NCBI GenBank assembly: GCA_002148405.1
Contig: MUGG01000151.1
Span: 1 to 64,000 of the forward strand
DNA length: 64,000 bases
Reading direction: 5' to 3'
Source of the DNA: Alkalinema sp. CACIAM 70d
GTDB taxonomy: Bacteria; Cyanobacteriota; Cyanobacteriia; Leptolyngbyales; Leptolyngbyaceae
The translations under genes were made by a program, and so were the position numbers. The notes below the pieces were generated by a model that saw only the letters and a program-made list of their open reading frames with translations, ran no database searches and had not been told where the DNA came from. This document shows positions 1 through 13,296 of the stretch, one piece after another. Each line of letters opens with the position of its first letter. Positions within the stretch are counted from its first letter, which is position 1.

Positions 1-318
1 CTTCGCCATATTGTGAGCTTCTCCTTGTAGTGAACCTAAGAAGCCCAAAAATTTAGAGCCACCCCGTTTGACATCACAAACAAGAGTGGCTCGATCGAAT
101 GTTAAAATTCTCAACAAGCCGCCTTGCTGCCGATTCAGCGAGGGGGAATAGCTACTTGGGGTTGTTGGCGCAATCCCGAGTAGTGGCCTAAATTTTTGGA
201 ACCTAGCGACCCCATGCTTCATGCCGACCCGTTGAAAGAAGGATGTCCATGGCAATCGCTTAAGAAACAAGGCTACTGACAAACCACCATCACTGTCAAT
301 AGTATTTAAAAAATCCAT
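1..318 (-). CDS. Unidentified protein, 3' end cut by window edge
   Basis: An uninterrupted minus-strand frame of 106 codons starts at ATG 318 (MDFLNTIDSDGG...) and is still open at base 1. An in-frame stop lies just upstream of the ATG, so the frame is closed at its 5' side. The product is basic and moderately hydrophobic, with no motif or signal peptide that I recognise. The spacer to por (319-486) shows no convincing gene; a 40-codon plus-strand frame there has no start. The gene is either a real ORF with most of its length outside the window or a chance frame. Confidence 0.35.
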   Translation of the reverse strand, partial: MDFLNTIDSDGGLSVALFLKRLPWTSFFQRVGMKHGVARFQKFRPLLGIAPTTPSSYSPSLNRQQGGLLRILTFDRATLVCDVKRGGSKFLGFLGSLQGEAHNMAK

Positions 319-486
319 CAAGTATCATTAATCACCCGTACCGTTGAGCCAGCGCTTCCACTCAACGCATCCGATCGTCTGCTACAAAAACTCCCTCAAC
401 ATCGTCATCGCGTGAGTCGCTCAACGGGTCAAGGGAGAATAGTCTCAGTTTAAGTCTTAGAAAAAATAGTGCTTGGAGAATCTAGC

Positions 487-2219
<1,733 letters not shown>

Positions 2220-3074
2220 ATGAGACTGGCTGTATATGGAAAAGGTGGCATTGGTAAATCAACCACCAGTTGTAATATCTCCGTAGCCCTAGCCCGACGC
2301 GGCAAAAAAGTACTGCAAATTGGCTGCGATCCCAAGCATGACAGTACTTTCACCCTCACAGGTTTCCTGATTCCCACCATCATTGACACCCTGCAAGAAA
2401 AGGATTTCCACTACGAAGATGTCTGGCCGGAGGATGTGATCCATGAAGGCTATGGCGGCGTGCATTGCGTGGAAGCGGGCGGCCCCCCAGCAGGCGCGGG
2501 CTGTGGCGGCTATGTGGTGGGCGAAACCGTCAAGTTACTGAAAGAATTAAACGCCTTTGACGAATATGATGTGATTCTCTTTGATGTGTTGGGTGACGTG
2601 GTGTGCGGCGGATTCGCAGCCCCGTTGAACTATGCGGACTATTGCATGATCGTCACCGATAACGGATTTGATGCCCTATTCGCTGCCAATCGCATTGCCG
2701 CTTCTGTGCGCGAAAAAGCCCGTACCCATCCCCTACGCTTGGCCGGACTAATCGGTAACCGCACCTCCAAACGGGACTTGATCGAGAAATATGTGGAAGC
2801 GGTACCCATGCCCATCCTGGAAGTGTTGCCCTTGATTGAAGACATTCGGGTTTCCCGTGTCAAAGGCAAAACCATGTTTGAACTGGCAGAGTCCGATCCG
2901 TCACTGGAATATGTCTGCGATTACTACCTCAACATCGCCGATCAAATTTTGGCTAGACCGGAAGGGGTGGTGCCCAACGATGCCCCCGATCGGGATTTGT
3001 TCGCCCTCCTCTCTGACTTCTACCTGAATCCCCAAACGCCGAAGCAGAACGAAGCTGAATTGATGATGGTTTAG
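2220..3074 (+). CDS. chlL: Light-independent protochlorophyllide reductase, ATP-binding subunit ChlL
   Basis: NifH-like reductase component of the dark-operative protochlorophyllide reductase. It passes electrons from a shared 4Fe-4S cluster to ChlN-ChlB with ATP hydrolysis. The P-loop GKGGIGKST spans residues 7-15. The cluster ligands are visible as Cys95 (AGAGC) and Cys129 (DVVCGGF). The length of 284 residues is typical. ATG 2220 follows an AGGAG site. It is followed by chlN after a 299-bp gap holding a MITE-like repeat; chlB is not in the window. Confidence 0.97.
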   Translation: MRLAVYGKGGIGKSTTSCNISVALARRGKKVLQIGCDPKHDSTFTLTGFLIPTIIDTLQEKDFHYEDVWPEDVIHEGYGGVHCVEAGGPPAGAGCGGYVVGETVKLLKELNAFDEYDVILFDVLGDVVCGGFAAPLNYADYCMIVTDNGFDALFAANRIAASVREKARTHPLRLAGLIGNRTSKRDLIEKYVEAVPMPILEVLPLIEDIRVSRVKGKTMFELAESDPSLEYVCDYYLNIADQILARPEGVVPNDAPDRDLFALLSDFYLNPQTPKQNEAELMMV

Positions 3075-3101
3075 TTTGCAGATCCTAAAGCCCTGAGATT
3101 C

Positions 3102-3211
3102 GATCCCCTTAAATCCCCCTTAAAAAGGGACTTTGAGAAAGTGTTATTTGCAAAAAGACATTTACTGTAAATCTCCGGTTCCCCCTTTATTAAGGGGGGC
3201 TAGGGGGGATC
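3102..3211. repeat. MITE-like inverted repeat between chlL and chlN
   Basis: A 110-bp element whose ends form long imperfect inverted repeats. The left arm (3102-3130) runs GATCCCCTTAAATCCCCC and onward; the right arm (3180-3211) is its approximate complement ending GGGGGGATC. Elements with C-rich and G-rich arms and a TTAA core are common in cyanobacterial spacers. It could fold in the transcript between the two genes and attenuate or stabilise it. Confidence 0.6.
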
Positions 3212-3361
3212 AAACGGCCTAGGGTCGATCGAATCGAACTGAAAAAGGGCTTGATTCCCTCGATTCTCTCAGCCATTAGAAACCACATTAAACCCTATCC
3301 CGATAGCAATCACCCGATCGTCAGTCCCCGAATTTTTCCTTGTAATCATTTTTCTGCTTAA

Positions 3362-4847
<1,486 letters not shown>

Positions 4848-4912
4848 ATCAGGTGTGGTTTAGACTCTTCTCAAGGGGATAGCAATATCTCCTTTTTTTT
4901 GCGTAGTGGACT

Positions 4913-4945
4913 AGAAACCGGGGTTTTTAGAAAACCCCGGTTTCT
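4913..4945. terminator. Perfect 15-bp inverted repeat, probable terminator
   Basis: Arms AGAAACCGGGGTTTT (4913-4927) and its exact complement (4931-4945) enclose a 3-base loop. Palindromes built on GAAACCGGGGTTT are widespread in cyanobacterial genomes. It sits downstream of chlN and before the next gene, so a transcription-end or transcript-stability role is plausible. No long T tract follows. Confidence 0.55.
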
Positions 4946-5026
4946 CTCATGAGGGTTTTGCGTACGGGCCATCAGCTTGTAAGATAGACGGTGCAATCGT
5001 TTCGTAAAGCCCCTTTGTTCCTGGTT

Positions 5027-5383
5027 ATGACGCTCCAAGTCTACGGTATTCCCAACTGCGGCACCTGCAAAAAAGCCCTGGCATGGCTGGATACTCAACA
5101 GATTTCCTACGAATTCATCAACACCAAAGACCATCCCCCCAGTCCGGCAGACATTACCGCTTGGGTGCAAACCTTGGGTAACAAGCCCCTGCGCAATACC
5201 TCCGGCCAATCCTATCGATCGCTGGGTACCACCAAAGACAGTTGGGGCGATGGGGAATGGATTACAGCCTTTGCCCAAGATGCCATGCTGCTGAAGCGAC
5301 CGTTATTCGTACAAGACGGAACCGCCGTAGCCGTTGGCTTTCGCAATCCCGACGCGATCGCCCAGCAGTTGGGCATCGGTTAA
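5027..5383 (+). CDS. ArsC/Spx-family thioredoxin-fold protein
   Basis: A 118-residue member of the ArsC/Spx/YffB family (arsenate-reductase-like or redox regulator). The N-terminal beta strand leads into CGTC (Cys11 and Cys14) followed by KKA, the family's redox loop. The C-terminal part carries RPLFV...GTAVAVGF, which resembles the family's RP(I/L) motif. ATG 5027 is chosen because the protein then begins MTLQVYGIPNCGTC; an in-frame start 36 bp upstream would add a non-conserved leader. The substrate cannot be told from sequence. The gene stands alone. Confidence 0.8.
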   Translation: MTLQVYGIPNCGTCKKALAWLDTQQISYEFINTKDHPPSPADITAWVQTLGNKPLRNTSGQSYRSLGTTKDSWGDGEWITAFAQDAMLLKRPLFVQDGTAVAVGFRNPDAIAQQLGIG

Positions 5384-5494
5384 AGCATGATTAGTTAAGG
5401 CGCGATCGTCCTGAAATACTCAATATTCAGGATTCAGTATTTAGTGAGACGGGTATTCAGCTTGTTAATTCTAGTGAATGGGTAGAGTGATTCC

Positions 5495-6436
5495 ATGCGG
5501 GCAGTCGTTGTTGATCCCAATGCCGTTGGTCGGTTAGCGCTCAAAACCGTCGATCGACCCGTGCCGTTACCGAATGAAGCGATCGTCACCGTCCATGCGT
5601 TTTCCATGAATCGGGGAGAAATTCGTCGGGCTCAAACGGCGGATGCTGGTTGGCGCATTGGTTGGGATCTGGCGGGCGTGGTGGAACAGGCGGCGGCGGA
5701 TGGGTCGGGCTTTCCCGTCGGAACGCGCGTGGTGGGATTTTTGCCCGCTGGAGCCTGGGGGGAACAGGTGGCAGTGCCGACCCAGGCCCTAGCAGCCCTC
5801 CCCGCAACGATTCCCTTTAACGTGGCCGCGACTTTGCCCGTGGCGGGTTTGACGGCACTGATGACCTTGGAAAAGGGTGGGTTGCTGCTGGGCAAAAAGG
5901 TGTTGATCACCGGCGCATCCGGTGGGGTGGGGCATACCGCTTGCCAACTGGCCAGAGCCGCCGGAGCCTACGTGGTGGCCCATGTGCGTCGATCGCAGCA
6001 GGTTTCCTTTGTCAAAACAACAGGTGCCCATGAGGTGGTGGAGGGGGAAACGCCTGCGGATGCAGCCCAGTATGGCCCCTATGATTTAGTGCTGGATTCC
6101 GTCGGCGATCGGGTACTCCCGACTGTTCTAGAATTACTGGGCAAAGATGGTATAGTCGTTACCTTTGGCTCGACCGCTGGCCGGGAAGCCCTGATTAACG
6201 TCGGCAACTTCTACGGCAAAGGTGGCTTGCAACTCTACGGCTTTATTTTGTTCCATGAAGTGCTGAAATATCCGGCAGCATTGGGATTGGCGCGTTTGGT
6301 CAAATTAGTAGAAACGGGTCTACTCAAACCGCACATTGATCTGGAAACCTCGTGGGACAAGGTCGGTGAAGTGGCGCAACAGTTAACAGATCGCGCCTTT
6401 GTCGGCAAAGCGGTCTTGCAAGTTCGATCGGAATAA
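5495..6436 (+). CDS. Zinc-independent quinone oxidoreductase-like MDR dehydrogenase
   Basis: A 313-residue medium-chain dehydrogenase/reductase. The N-terminal GroES-like domain has NRGEIRR and GWDLAGVV. The Rossmann domain has GASGGVG for NADPH near residues 148-154. The structural zinc Cys cluster of alcohol dehydrogenases is absent, placing it with quinone oxidoreductase or enoyl-reductase-like enzymes. The real substrate is not known. It has its own spacer on both sides. Confidence 0.85.
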   Translation: MRAVVVDPNAVGRLALKTVDRPVPLPNEAIVTVHAFSMNRGEIRRAQTADAGWRIGWDLAGVVEQAAADGSGFPVGTRVVGFLPAGAWGEQVAVPTQALAALPATIPFNVAATLPVAGLTALMTLEKGGLLLGKKVLITGASGGVGHTACQLARAAGAYVVAHVRRSQQVSFVKTTGAHEVVEGETPADAAQYGPYDLVLDSVGDRVLPTVLELLGKDGIVVTFGSTAGREALINVGNFYGKGGLQLYGFILFHEVLKYPAALGLARLVKLVETGLLKPHIDLETSWDKVGEVAQQLTDRAFVGKAVLQVRSE

Positions 6437-6664
6437 GTCAGCAACTATACTTTTTGAGCACGAAAAATTTCATCTAAAATCCAAAAAACTCCGCCATCTG
6501 ACTGAGAATCGATAACTTATCAGCAAGAGTCCGGTTGCTATTCCTCTCAGGGAGAATTAGGTTAAGGTGTTACGACTAACAGATTGGCTTTTAAGGAGAT
6601 TTCACCTTGAAGTCCAGTCAACTTTGCCTTTGATCTCTCTGTTGTCCGGGTTAATTGAACCACT

Positions 6665-9600
6665 ATGGATTCCTGTTACCGATTTCGCCTCCGTGTTCTC
6701 AGTGTTGTTGGTGTTTTGTCCGGAAGCCTTATGCCTGGAATGCTCTTTCCCGGTGGCAGTTGGGCGCAATCTATTACCCCCGCGATCGATGGCACCGGCA
6801 CCCAGGTTACCCCAACCGGAACGACGATCGACATTTCCGGGGGAACCCAGAATGGCGGGAATCTTTTCCATAGTTTTCAGCAATTTAACGTAGGCGCTGA
6901 TCAGACTGCGAATTTTCTGACGCAACCCACGGTACAGAATATTTTGGGGCGAATTGTTGGGGGGGAAGCGTCGCTGATTAACGGCAAACTGCAAGTCACA
7001 GGCAGTAATGCGAATCTATTACTGATCAATCCGGCGGGAGTTATCTTTGGGCAAAACGCGACATTAAACGTCCCAGGATCATTCACGGCAACGACCGCTG
7101 ATCGCATCGGTTTCAGCAATGGCCAAGGGTTTAACGCGATCGGTGCCAATGACTATGCCTCTATTTTAGGACAACCGATCGAGTATCAATTCAGTGCTCT
7201 CCAGCCCGGTTCCGTTATCAACACTGGGAATCTAACCGTAAATGCAGGGCAATCCTTGGCATTACTGGGCGGAACGGTGGTCAATACTGGAACGCTGACG
7301 GCTCCCAATGGCAAAATTACGATCGCTTCAACGCTGGGCAATCAAACCTTGCGCATTCAACCCGATGGTAGTTTACTGGGGTTGGAAATTCCCCTGAACG
7401 ATCGATCGACCGTAAATAATTCCCCGATCGCGGCTAAGTCGTTACCGGAATTACTGACAGGGGGCGAGGTGGCCACAGCGACGGGCTTGACTGTAGAAAA
7501 TGGTTTGCTGAAGTTAACCCAAAGTTCTACCAACAATGCCAGCTTAATTCCTGTGCAGTCCGGTACCACGATCGTCTCCGGTAGCATTTCCACCAGCGGC
7601 TCCCAAGCCCAGGACTCTCGCATTCAAATTCTGGGCGATCGGGTTGGTTTAATTAATGCGCAAGTTCAAGCGACCGGAGCCACGGGGGGCGGCACGGTGT
7701 TGATAGGCGGTGATTACCAAGGCCAAGGCACGACCCCAACGGCAACCTCAACTTTTGTCGATCGCGCATCTACGATTAATGTTGATGCGATCAGTAACGG
7801 CAACGGTGGAAAAATCATCGTCTGGGCCAATGGCAACACAAAATTTGCAGGAACAGCAACGGCTCGGGGTAGCCAATTGGGCGGCAACGGCGGGTTAGTG
7901 GAAACTTCTGGCAAACAATTTTTAGACATTACCCAGGCGCAAGTAGATGCCAGTGCCCCCCAGGGACAAGTGGGCACTTGGTTACTTGACCCGACGGATA
8001 TCAATATTACGAATAGCATCAACGGGGGTGGTAGTCTCGGCACCATCAGTAATGGCATCTTTGACCCGCCCACAACGGGAGCCACCAGCCAAATTGCGCC
8101 CGTCACGATCGAAACGGCACTCAACAGCGGCACCAACGTCACCATTACCACGGCCAGCGGGACAGGCGGCAATGGCGATATCACCTTAACCGATGGTATC
8201 AATCAACTAGGCGGTGGGAATGCTTCCCTGACGCTGATAGGTCGTAATTTTCTCAATTCCAACGGCGCAACCATCAATCTCAGTAGTACCGGTGGCCTCA
8301 CGTTCAAGCTGAATCAAATCAATCCCCAACCCAATCCCACAGCGCAATCCATTCAGACGGCGATTCAATCGATCGGTACGGTGAACGGCCCCCGCAGCAT
8401 TGAACTGGGCGCAGGAATTTATCGAACCGATGTGCCGATCGTGATCGATCGATCTGTGAATCTCAGCGGAGCCGGAATCGGTAGTACCGTTATTAGCGGC
8501 AATCAAGCTACCCAAGTTTTTACCGTTGCTAGTAATGATGTAACCAATAGTGCCGGGGTGATTACGTCCCTTTCCAACTTAACGATTCAAGACGGGCGAT
8601 CGTTGAACGGGGCCGATGGGGGCGGGATTTTGAATGCTGGGACTCTGACCCTTTCCAAGGTGGTGGTGACTAATAATGTTGCTAGTGGTGCTGGGGGCGG
8701 CATTGCCAATACGGGAAGTTTAACCCTCGATCAAAGTCTGATTGCGAATAACCAAGCGAATAATGGCGGGGGGGGAATTTCTACCAGTGCTGGAACTGTC
8801 AATATCAGCAATAGCACGATCGCGAATAACCAAGCAGGGGGCGTTGGGGGGGGGATAAGGCTTGTTTCCACAGCTACCCTCAATGTGACTAGCAGTACGT
8901 TTAATAACAACTTGGCAACAGCTAATGGAGGAGCCTTAGATTTAAATAGCAATCTTGGCATTGCCCCAGCGAAATTGGTCAATGTTACCCTATCGGGTAA
9001 TACGGTAAATAATGCAGGGGGCGGCCTTTCCCTGGGACAGAGTCAACAGGCCATTCTGGATAGTGTCACGATCGCCAATAACCAAGCGGCCAATGGCGGC
9101 GGCGGTATTTCCAATATCTTTGGTGGTACGTTAACGCTGAAAAATACGATCGTGGCGGCAAATAAAGCTCCGATCAATCCCGATATCCAAGGAACTATTA
9201 CTAGCCAAGGTAATAATTTAGTAGAAAATCGGGGAACTAGTATTGGTTATATCAATTCCGATTTACCGGATGGCACTGTTCCAAACCTCTCTCCCTTAGG
9301 GAATTACGGCGGTTCCACGGCGACCCATGTTCCTCTATCGGGGAGTCCTGCGATCGAGGCTGGTAATACCACGCTCACGATCGATCAACGGGGCATTGCT
9401 CGTCCGACCGGTGGAAAAAGTGATATCGGTGCGGTTGAAGTAGACACTCTGCCAATCTCTCCGCCCACTCCCGATCCGGGTGTTGTGCCCACCCCCCTAC
9501 TTCCCCCCGCTGAACCGGCCCCTCGCCCTAGCATCCAGCCGCCGGAACTGGTGCGTTCCAACCCGATCAATCTCGCGCCCTCAAGGTTGCCAGCTTCTGA

Positions 9601-10933
9601 GATGCCAGCTTCTGAGATGCAAGGGCCTGAGATGCAAGGGGCTGTGCTTTTGTCGCCGATCGAACTCGAACGTCTAGATGACCTATTTAGCCAGGACTAT
9701 CGCCAGTTCCTCAGCTTATCTCCCACTCCAGAGATCGGTTTTAATGATATTCAAACCATGCTGCAACAGGCGCAGACTCAAACGAAAAAACGTCCCGCCA
9801 TTATTTATGGTCGATTTATTCCCAATCGATCAACGGCCTCCACGATCGCACAATCCACCGTAAACCTGACTGGGTTCCAGGAGTTGCCTCTCCAGCAATC
9901 CAGCCTGACCGATCGCTTAGAACTGTTGCTGTTGACTCCGCAGGGGAACCTGATTCGCAAAGAAACCCCGTTTACCCGCCAGCAAATCCGCGATCGCTTA
10001 CAAGTTTTAAATATTTTTTTGACAGATGTTGAAGATGTCAAAACCCTGCCTGTCTTTGGTCAGGAATTTTATCAATGGTTGCTTCAGCCATTGGTGCCTG
10101 AACTCCAGCAGCAGAAAATCAACCAACTCATTTATAGTCTAGATGCGGATCTCCGGTTACTGCCCTTGTCACTGCTGCATAACGGCAGAACCTATGCCAT
10201 CCAAGATTATCAAATCTCCCTCATTCCCAGTGTGGGCTTAATGGATCGGACGATCGTGACTCAGCGGCGATCGGTTTTAGCATCGGGTGCAGAAACGTTT
10301 CAGCGCCATGTGCCCTTACCAGCGGCGGCGGTTGAAGTGAAGTTGGTCAGCCAAGAACTTGGATCAGGGAAAATGCTGCTGAATGAAGCCTTTACGGTGA
10401 AGAATTTACTCAAAACCCGATCGACCTTTCCGGCGAATATTGTTCATTTAGCAACCCATGCAGCGTTTAATCCCGGTGCCCTCAGTCGTTCTTACATTCA
10501 ATTTTGGGATCGCAAACTCACATTAGATCAGTTACGCAGCTTAAATCTTGACCATCCGCCGATCGATTTATTAGTATTAAGCGCTTGCAGCACAGCGGTG
10601 GGCAATCGAGATTCCGAGCTAGGATTTGCTGGGCTAGCGGCGGCGGCGGGCGTACGATCTGCCCTCGGCAGTTTATGGCCCGTTTCCGATGTGGGCACCC
10701 TTGCCTTCATGAGCGAGTTTTATGGCCAACTCAACCACACTTTTACCCGATCGGCAGCTCTCCAAGCCACCCAACAGGCAATGCAATCGGGCAAAGTTCG
10801 CATTGAGCAAGGCAATTTGATTACGTCTTATAGCCGATTTCCTCTCCCACAAACCCTATTAGAACAAGGAATTACCGAATTTTCCCATCCCTATTACTGG
10901 GGCGCATTTACCTTAATTGGTAATCCCTGGTAG
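6665..10933 (+). CDS. Secreted TPS-domain, beta-helix and CHAT protease fusion protein
   Basis: A 1,422-residue exported protein. Residues 1-36 form a signal peptide ending in SWAQ. A filamentous-haemagglutinin-type TPS domain follows (to about 170, with NPAGVIFG). Next is a long Gly/Asn-rich beta-helix region with pectate-lyase-like repeats (NNQA, GGGI), ending near 920 in a choice-of-anchor-type SDIGAVEV. A Pro-rich linker (about 925-975) contains SEMPASEM repeats. The C-terminal CHAT caspase-like domain (about 1060-1420) carries His1265 in HLATHAAF and Cys1308 in LSACSTA, the expected catalytic pair. No TpsB transporter lies nearby. Target and timing of cleavage are unknown. Confidence 0.85.
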   Translation: MDSCYRFRLRVLSVVGVLSGSLMPGMLFPGGSWAQSITPAIDGTGTQVTPTGTTIDISGGTQNGGNLFHSFQQFNVGADQTANFLTQPTVQNILGRIVGGEASLINGKLQVTGSNANLLLINPAGVIFGQNATLNVPGSFTATTADRIGFSNGQGFNAIGANDYASILGQPIEYQFSALQPGSVINTGNLTVNAGQSLALLGGTVVNTGTLTAPNGKITIASTLGNQTLRIQPDGSLLGLEIPLNDRSTVNNSPIAAKSLPELLTGGEVATATGLTVENGLLKLTQSSTNNASLIPVQSGTTIVSGSISTSGSQAQDSRIQILGDRVGLINAQVQATGATGGGTVLIGGDYQGQGTTPTATSTFVDRASTINVDAISNGNGGKIIVWANGNTKFAGTATARGSQLGGNGGLVETSGKQFLDITQAQVDASAPQGQVGTWLLDPTDINITNSINGGGSLGTISNGIFDPPTTGATSQIAPVTIETALNSGTNVTITTASGTGGNGDITLTDGINQLGGGNASLTLIGRNFLNSNGATINLSSTGGLTFKLNQINPQPNPTAQSIQTAIQSIGTVNGPRSIELGAGIYRTDVPIVIDRSVNLSGAGIGSTVISGNQATQVFTVASNDVTNSAGVITSLSNLTIQDGRSLNGADGGGILNAGTLTLSKVVVTNNVASGAGGGIANTGSLTLDQSLIANNQANNGGGGISTSAGTVNISNSTIANNQAGGVGGGIRLVSTATLNVTSSTFNNNLATANGGALDLNSNLGIAPAKLVNVTLSGNTVNNAGGGLSLGQSQQAILDSVTIANNQAANGGGGISNIFGGTLTLKNTIVAANKAPINPDIQGTITSQGNNLVENRGTSIGYINSDLPDGTVPNLSPLGNYGGSTATHVPLSGSPAIEAGNTTLTIDQRGIARPTGGKSDIGAVEVDTLPISPPTPDPGVVPTPLLPPAEPAPRPSIQPPELVRSNPINLAPSRLPASEMPASEMQGPEMQGAVLLSPIELERLDDLFSQDYRQFLSLSPTPEIGFNDIQTMLQQAQTQTKKRPAIIYGRFIPNRSTASTIAQSTVNLTGFQELPLQQSSLTDRLELLLLTPQGNLIRKETPFTRQQIRDRLQVLNIFLTDVEDVKTLPVFGQEFYQWLLQPLVPELQQQKINQLIYSLDADLRLLPLSLLHNGRTYAIQDYQISLIPSVGLMDRTIVTQRRSVLASGAETFQRHVPLPAAAVEVKLVSQELGSGKMLLNEAFTVKNLLKTRSTFPANIVHLATHAAFNPGALSRSYIQFWDRKLTLDQLRSLNLDHPPIDLLVLSACSTAVGNRDSELGFAGLAAAAGVRSALGSLWPVSDVGTLAFMSEFYGQLNHTFTRSAALQATQQAMQSGKVRIEQGNLITSYSRFPLPQTLLEQGITEFSHPYYWGAFTLIGNPW

Positions 10934-11062
10934 AGAAATGGCAGCGGAAAACGGTAGCAGGATGGCCAAAATCTTGAGACAATGGCGAGAGCCGAATCAT
11001 CAACCCATTACTGAACAACCTCTACATTGGCATTTTGATTTAGTAAACATAGGCGCAAAGTC

Positions 11063-13034
11063 ATGTCTCAACCGACGATCGAATCCATTCTTCAGGAAAA
11101 CCGTTTATTTCCGCCCAGTGCGGAGTTTGCTAGCCAAGCTGCTATTAAAAGCTTCGATGAGTATCAGCAGATTTATGAAACGGCCAAGGCTGACCCACTG
11201 GCCTTTTGGGGCAATTTAGCCCAGCAGGAACTGCACTGGTTCCAACCCTGGGATACCGTCCTAGATTGGAGCAATCCTCCCTTTGCTAAATGGTTTGTCA
11301 ATGGTAAGACCAACCTTTCCTACAATTGCCTCGATCGCCATTTGACAACGGAACGCCGCACCAAACCCGCCATCATTTGGGAAGGGGAGCCGGGGGATTC
11401 TAAAGTTCTGACCTATGAAGATTTGCATCGGGAAGTCTGCAAATTTGCCAATGTTTTAAAAAAATTGGGTGTCCAAAAGGGCGATCGGGTCGGGATTTAT
11501 ATGCCGATGATTCCGGAAGCGGCGATCGCGATGTTGGCCTGTGCCCGCATTGGCGCATCTCACTCAGTTGTGTTTGGCGGATTTAGCGCGGAAGCCCTGC
11601 GCGATCGCTTAATTGATGCCGCTGCAAAAGTGGTCGTGACTGCCGATGGCGGTTGGCGTAAAGACGCGATCGTGCCCCTGAAGGATGCCGTAGACAAAGC
11701 CCTCGAAGATGGCCAATCGGTGGTGCAAACCGTCGTCGTTGCCAAGCGCACGGGCCAAGACATTCCCATGCAGGCCGATCGGGATTTTTGGTGGCATGAC
11801 TTAGAGGCTGGCATTTCCGAAGACTGTCCCGCTGAACCCGTGGACTCCGAGGATATGTTGTTTATTCTCTACACCTCCGGCTCCACAGGCAAACCCAAGG
11901 GTGTAGTGCACACCACCGCTGGGTATAACCTCTACGCCCACATGACCTGCAAGTGGATTTTTGACCTGCAAGAAAATGATGTCTACTGGTGTACCGCTGA
12001 CGTGGGGTGGATTACGGGCCACAGCTATGTCGTCTATGGGCCGCTGTCCAATGGGGCAACGACGCTGATGTACGAAGGCGCACCCCGTCCGTCCAATCCG
12101 GGGGCTTTTTGGGATGTGATTCAAAAGCACAAGGTCAGCATTTTCTACACCGCACCCACGGCGATCCGGGCCTTCATCAAAATGGGTGATCAGCATCCCC
12201 AGTCCCGCGATCTGTCCTCCCTGCGGCTCCTGGGCACCGTAGGCGAACCGATCAACCCCGAAGCTTGGGTCTGGTATCACCAGGTGATTGGCGGCGGTCG
12301 CTGTCCGATCGTCGATACCTGGTGGCAAACGGAAACAGGCGGCATCATGATTACGCCCCTGCCTGGAAGCGATTCCGACCAAACCCGGTTCCGCCACCCT
12401 ACCCTTCCCTGGCATTCTGGCCGATGTGGTGAACTTAGACGGCAATTCCGTCGGCCCCAACGAAGGCGGCTACTTGGCGGTACGCCATCCCTGGCCCGGA
12501 ATGATGCGCACCGTCTACGGTGACCCCGATCGCTTCCGCCGCACCTACTGGGAGCACATTGCCCCCAAGGATGGGCAATACCTGTATTTCGCGGGAGATG
12601 GCGCACGGCGCGATGAAGACGGTTATTTCTGGGTCATGGGCCGGGTGGATGATGTGATTAACGTGGCAGGCCACCGGCTGGGTACGATGGAAATTGAGTC
12701 CGCGTTAGTGTCTCACCCTGCGGTGGCGGAAGCTGCTGTGGTCGGTAAGCCTGATGATCTTAAAGGCGAAGAAATTGTGGCCTTTGTTACTTTGGAAGGC
12801 ACACAAACCGCCAGCGATACCCTGATGAAGGAACTGAAGCAGCACGTCGTCCAGGAAATTGGCGCGATCGCCCGTCCCGGCGAGATCCGCTTTGCGGATG
12901 CCTTACCCAAAACCCGATCGGGCAAAATTATGCGTCGTCTGCTGCGATCCTTAGCCGCAGGGCAGGAGATTTCCGGCGATACTTCGACCCTGGAAGATCG
13001 CACGGTGCTGGAAAAACTGCGGGGCGAGGGGTAA
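11063..13034 (+). pseudogene. acs: Acetyl-CoA synthetase, one-base frameshift
   Basis: ATP-dependent acetate to acetyl-CoA ligase of the AMP-forming family. The N-terminal frame from ATG 11063 has [12 protein letters not shown] (P-loop) and TWWQTETGG. The C-terminal frame, ending at 13034, has [16 protein letters not shown] and [10 protein letters not shown], which contains the CoA/acetylation-site Lys. The two frames join at 12367-12368: removing one A from GGAAGCG gives [17 protein letters not shown], the family sequence, and a product of about 656 residues, the usual length. The frames overlap, so this is one extra base. It could be a sequencing error or a recent inactivation. Confidence 0.9.
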
Positions 13035-13051
13035 TCCCCCAGGCTTCTAAT

Positions 13052-13088
13052 AAGGAGGCGTTGCAACAAGTGGTTGCAACGCCTCCTT
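13052..13088. terminator. Hairpin terminator after acs
   Basis: A perfect 16-bp stem, AAGGAGGCGTTGCAAC (13052-13067) with its complement (13073-13088), and a 5-base loop start 18 bp after the acs stop. It also lies just beyond the end of the opposing small gene, so it may serve both strands. T-rich sequence after it is short. Confidence 0.65.
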
Positions 13089-13134
13089 TGCTATGGCTGC
13101 TATGGCCCGGTTTTGACCCGTTAACTGAGCCCAT

Positions 13135-13296
13135 CTATCCCAACAAATATGCATTTCTCATTGCCCAGAGAATCAGTAGCACAATGCTACCCAGAATGAT
13201 GAGCGAGGACAGAGTAACCGTCGCTGGACTATCTGCGCCATCAAACCGCATAATGCCTCGATTCAGGTCAGACAATGGGTTGCGGAATCGTCTCAT
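13135..13296 (-). CDS. Small single-pass membrane protein, 53 aa
   Basis: A 53-residue frame starting MRRFRNPLSDLNRG at 13296. It has a strong ribosome-binding site, AAGGAG, about 8 bp upstream of the ATG on the minus strand. A basic N-terminus is followed by one hydrophobic helix (about residues 27-46, LIILGSIVLLILWAM) and a short tail. I do not recognise a family; the size and layout resemble the small membrane proteins of cyanobacterial photosynthetic complexes, but that is only an analogy. Confidence 0.6.
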   Translation of the reverse strand: MRRFRNPLSDLNRGIMRFDGADSPATVTLSSLIILGSIVLLILWAMRNAYLLG

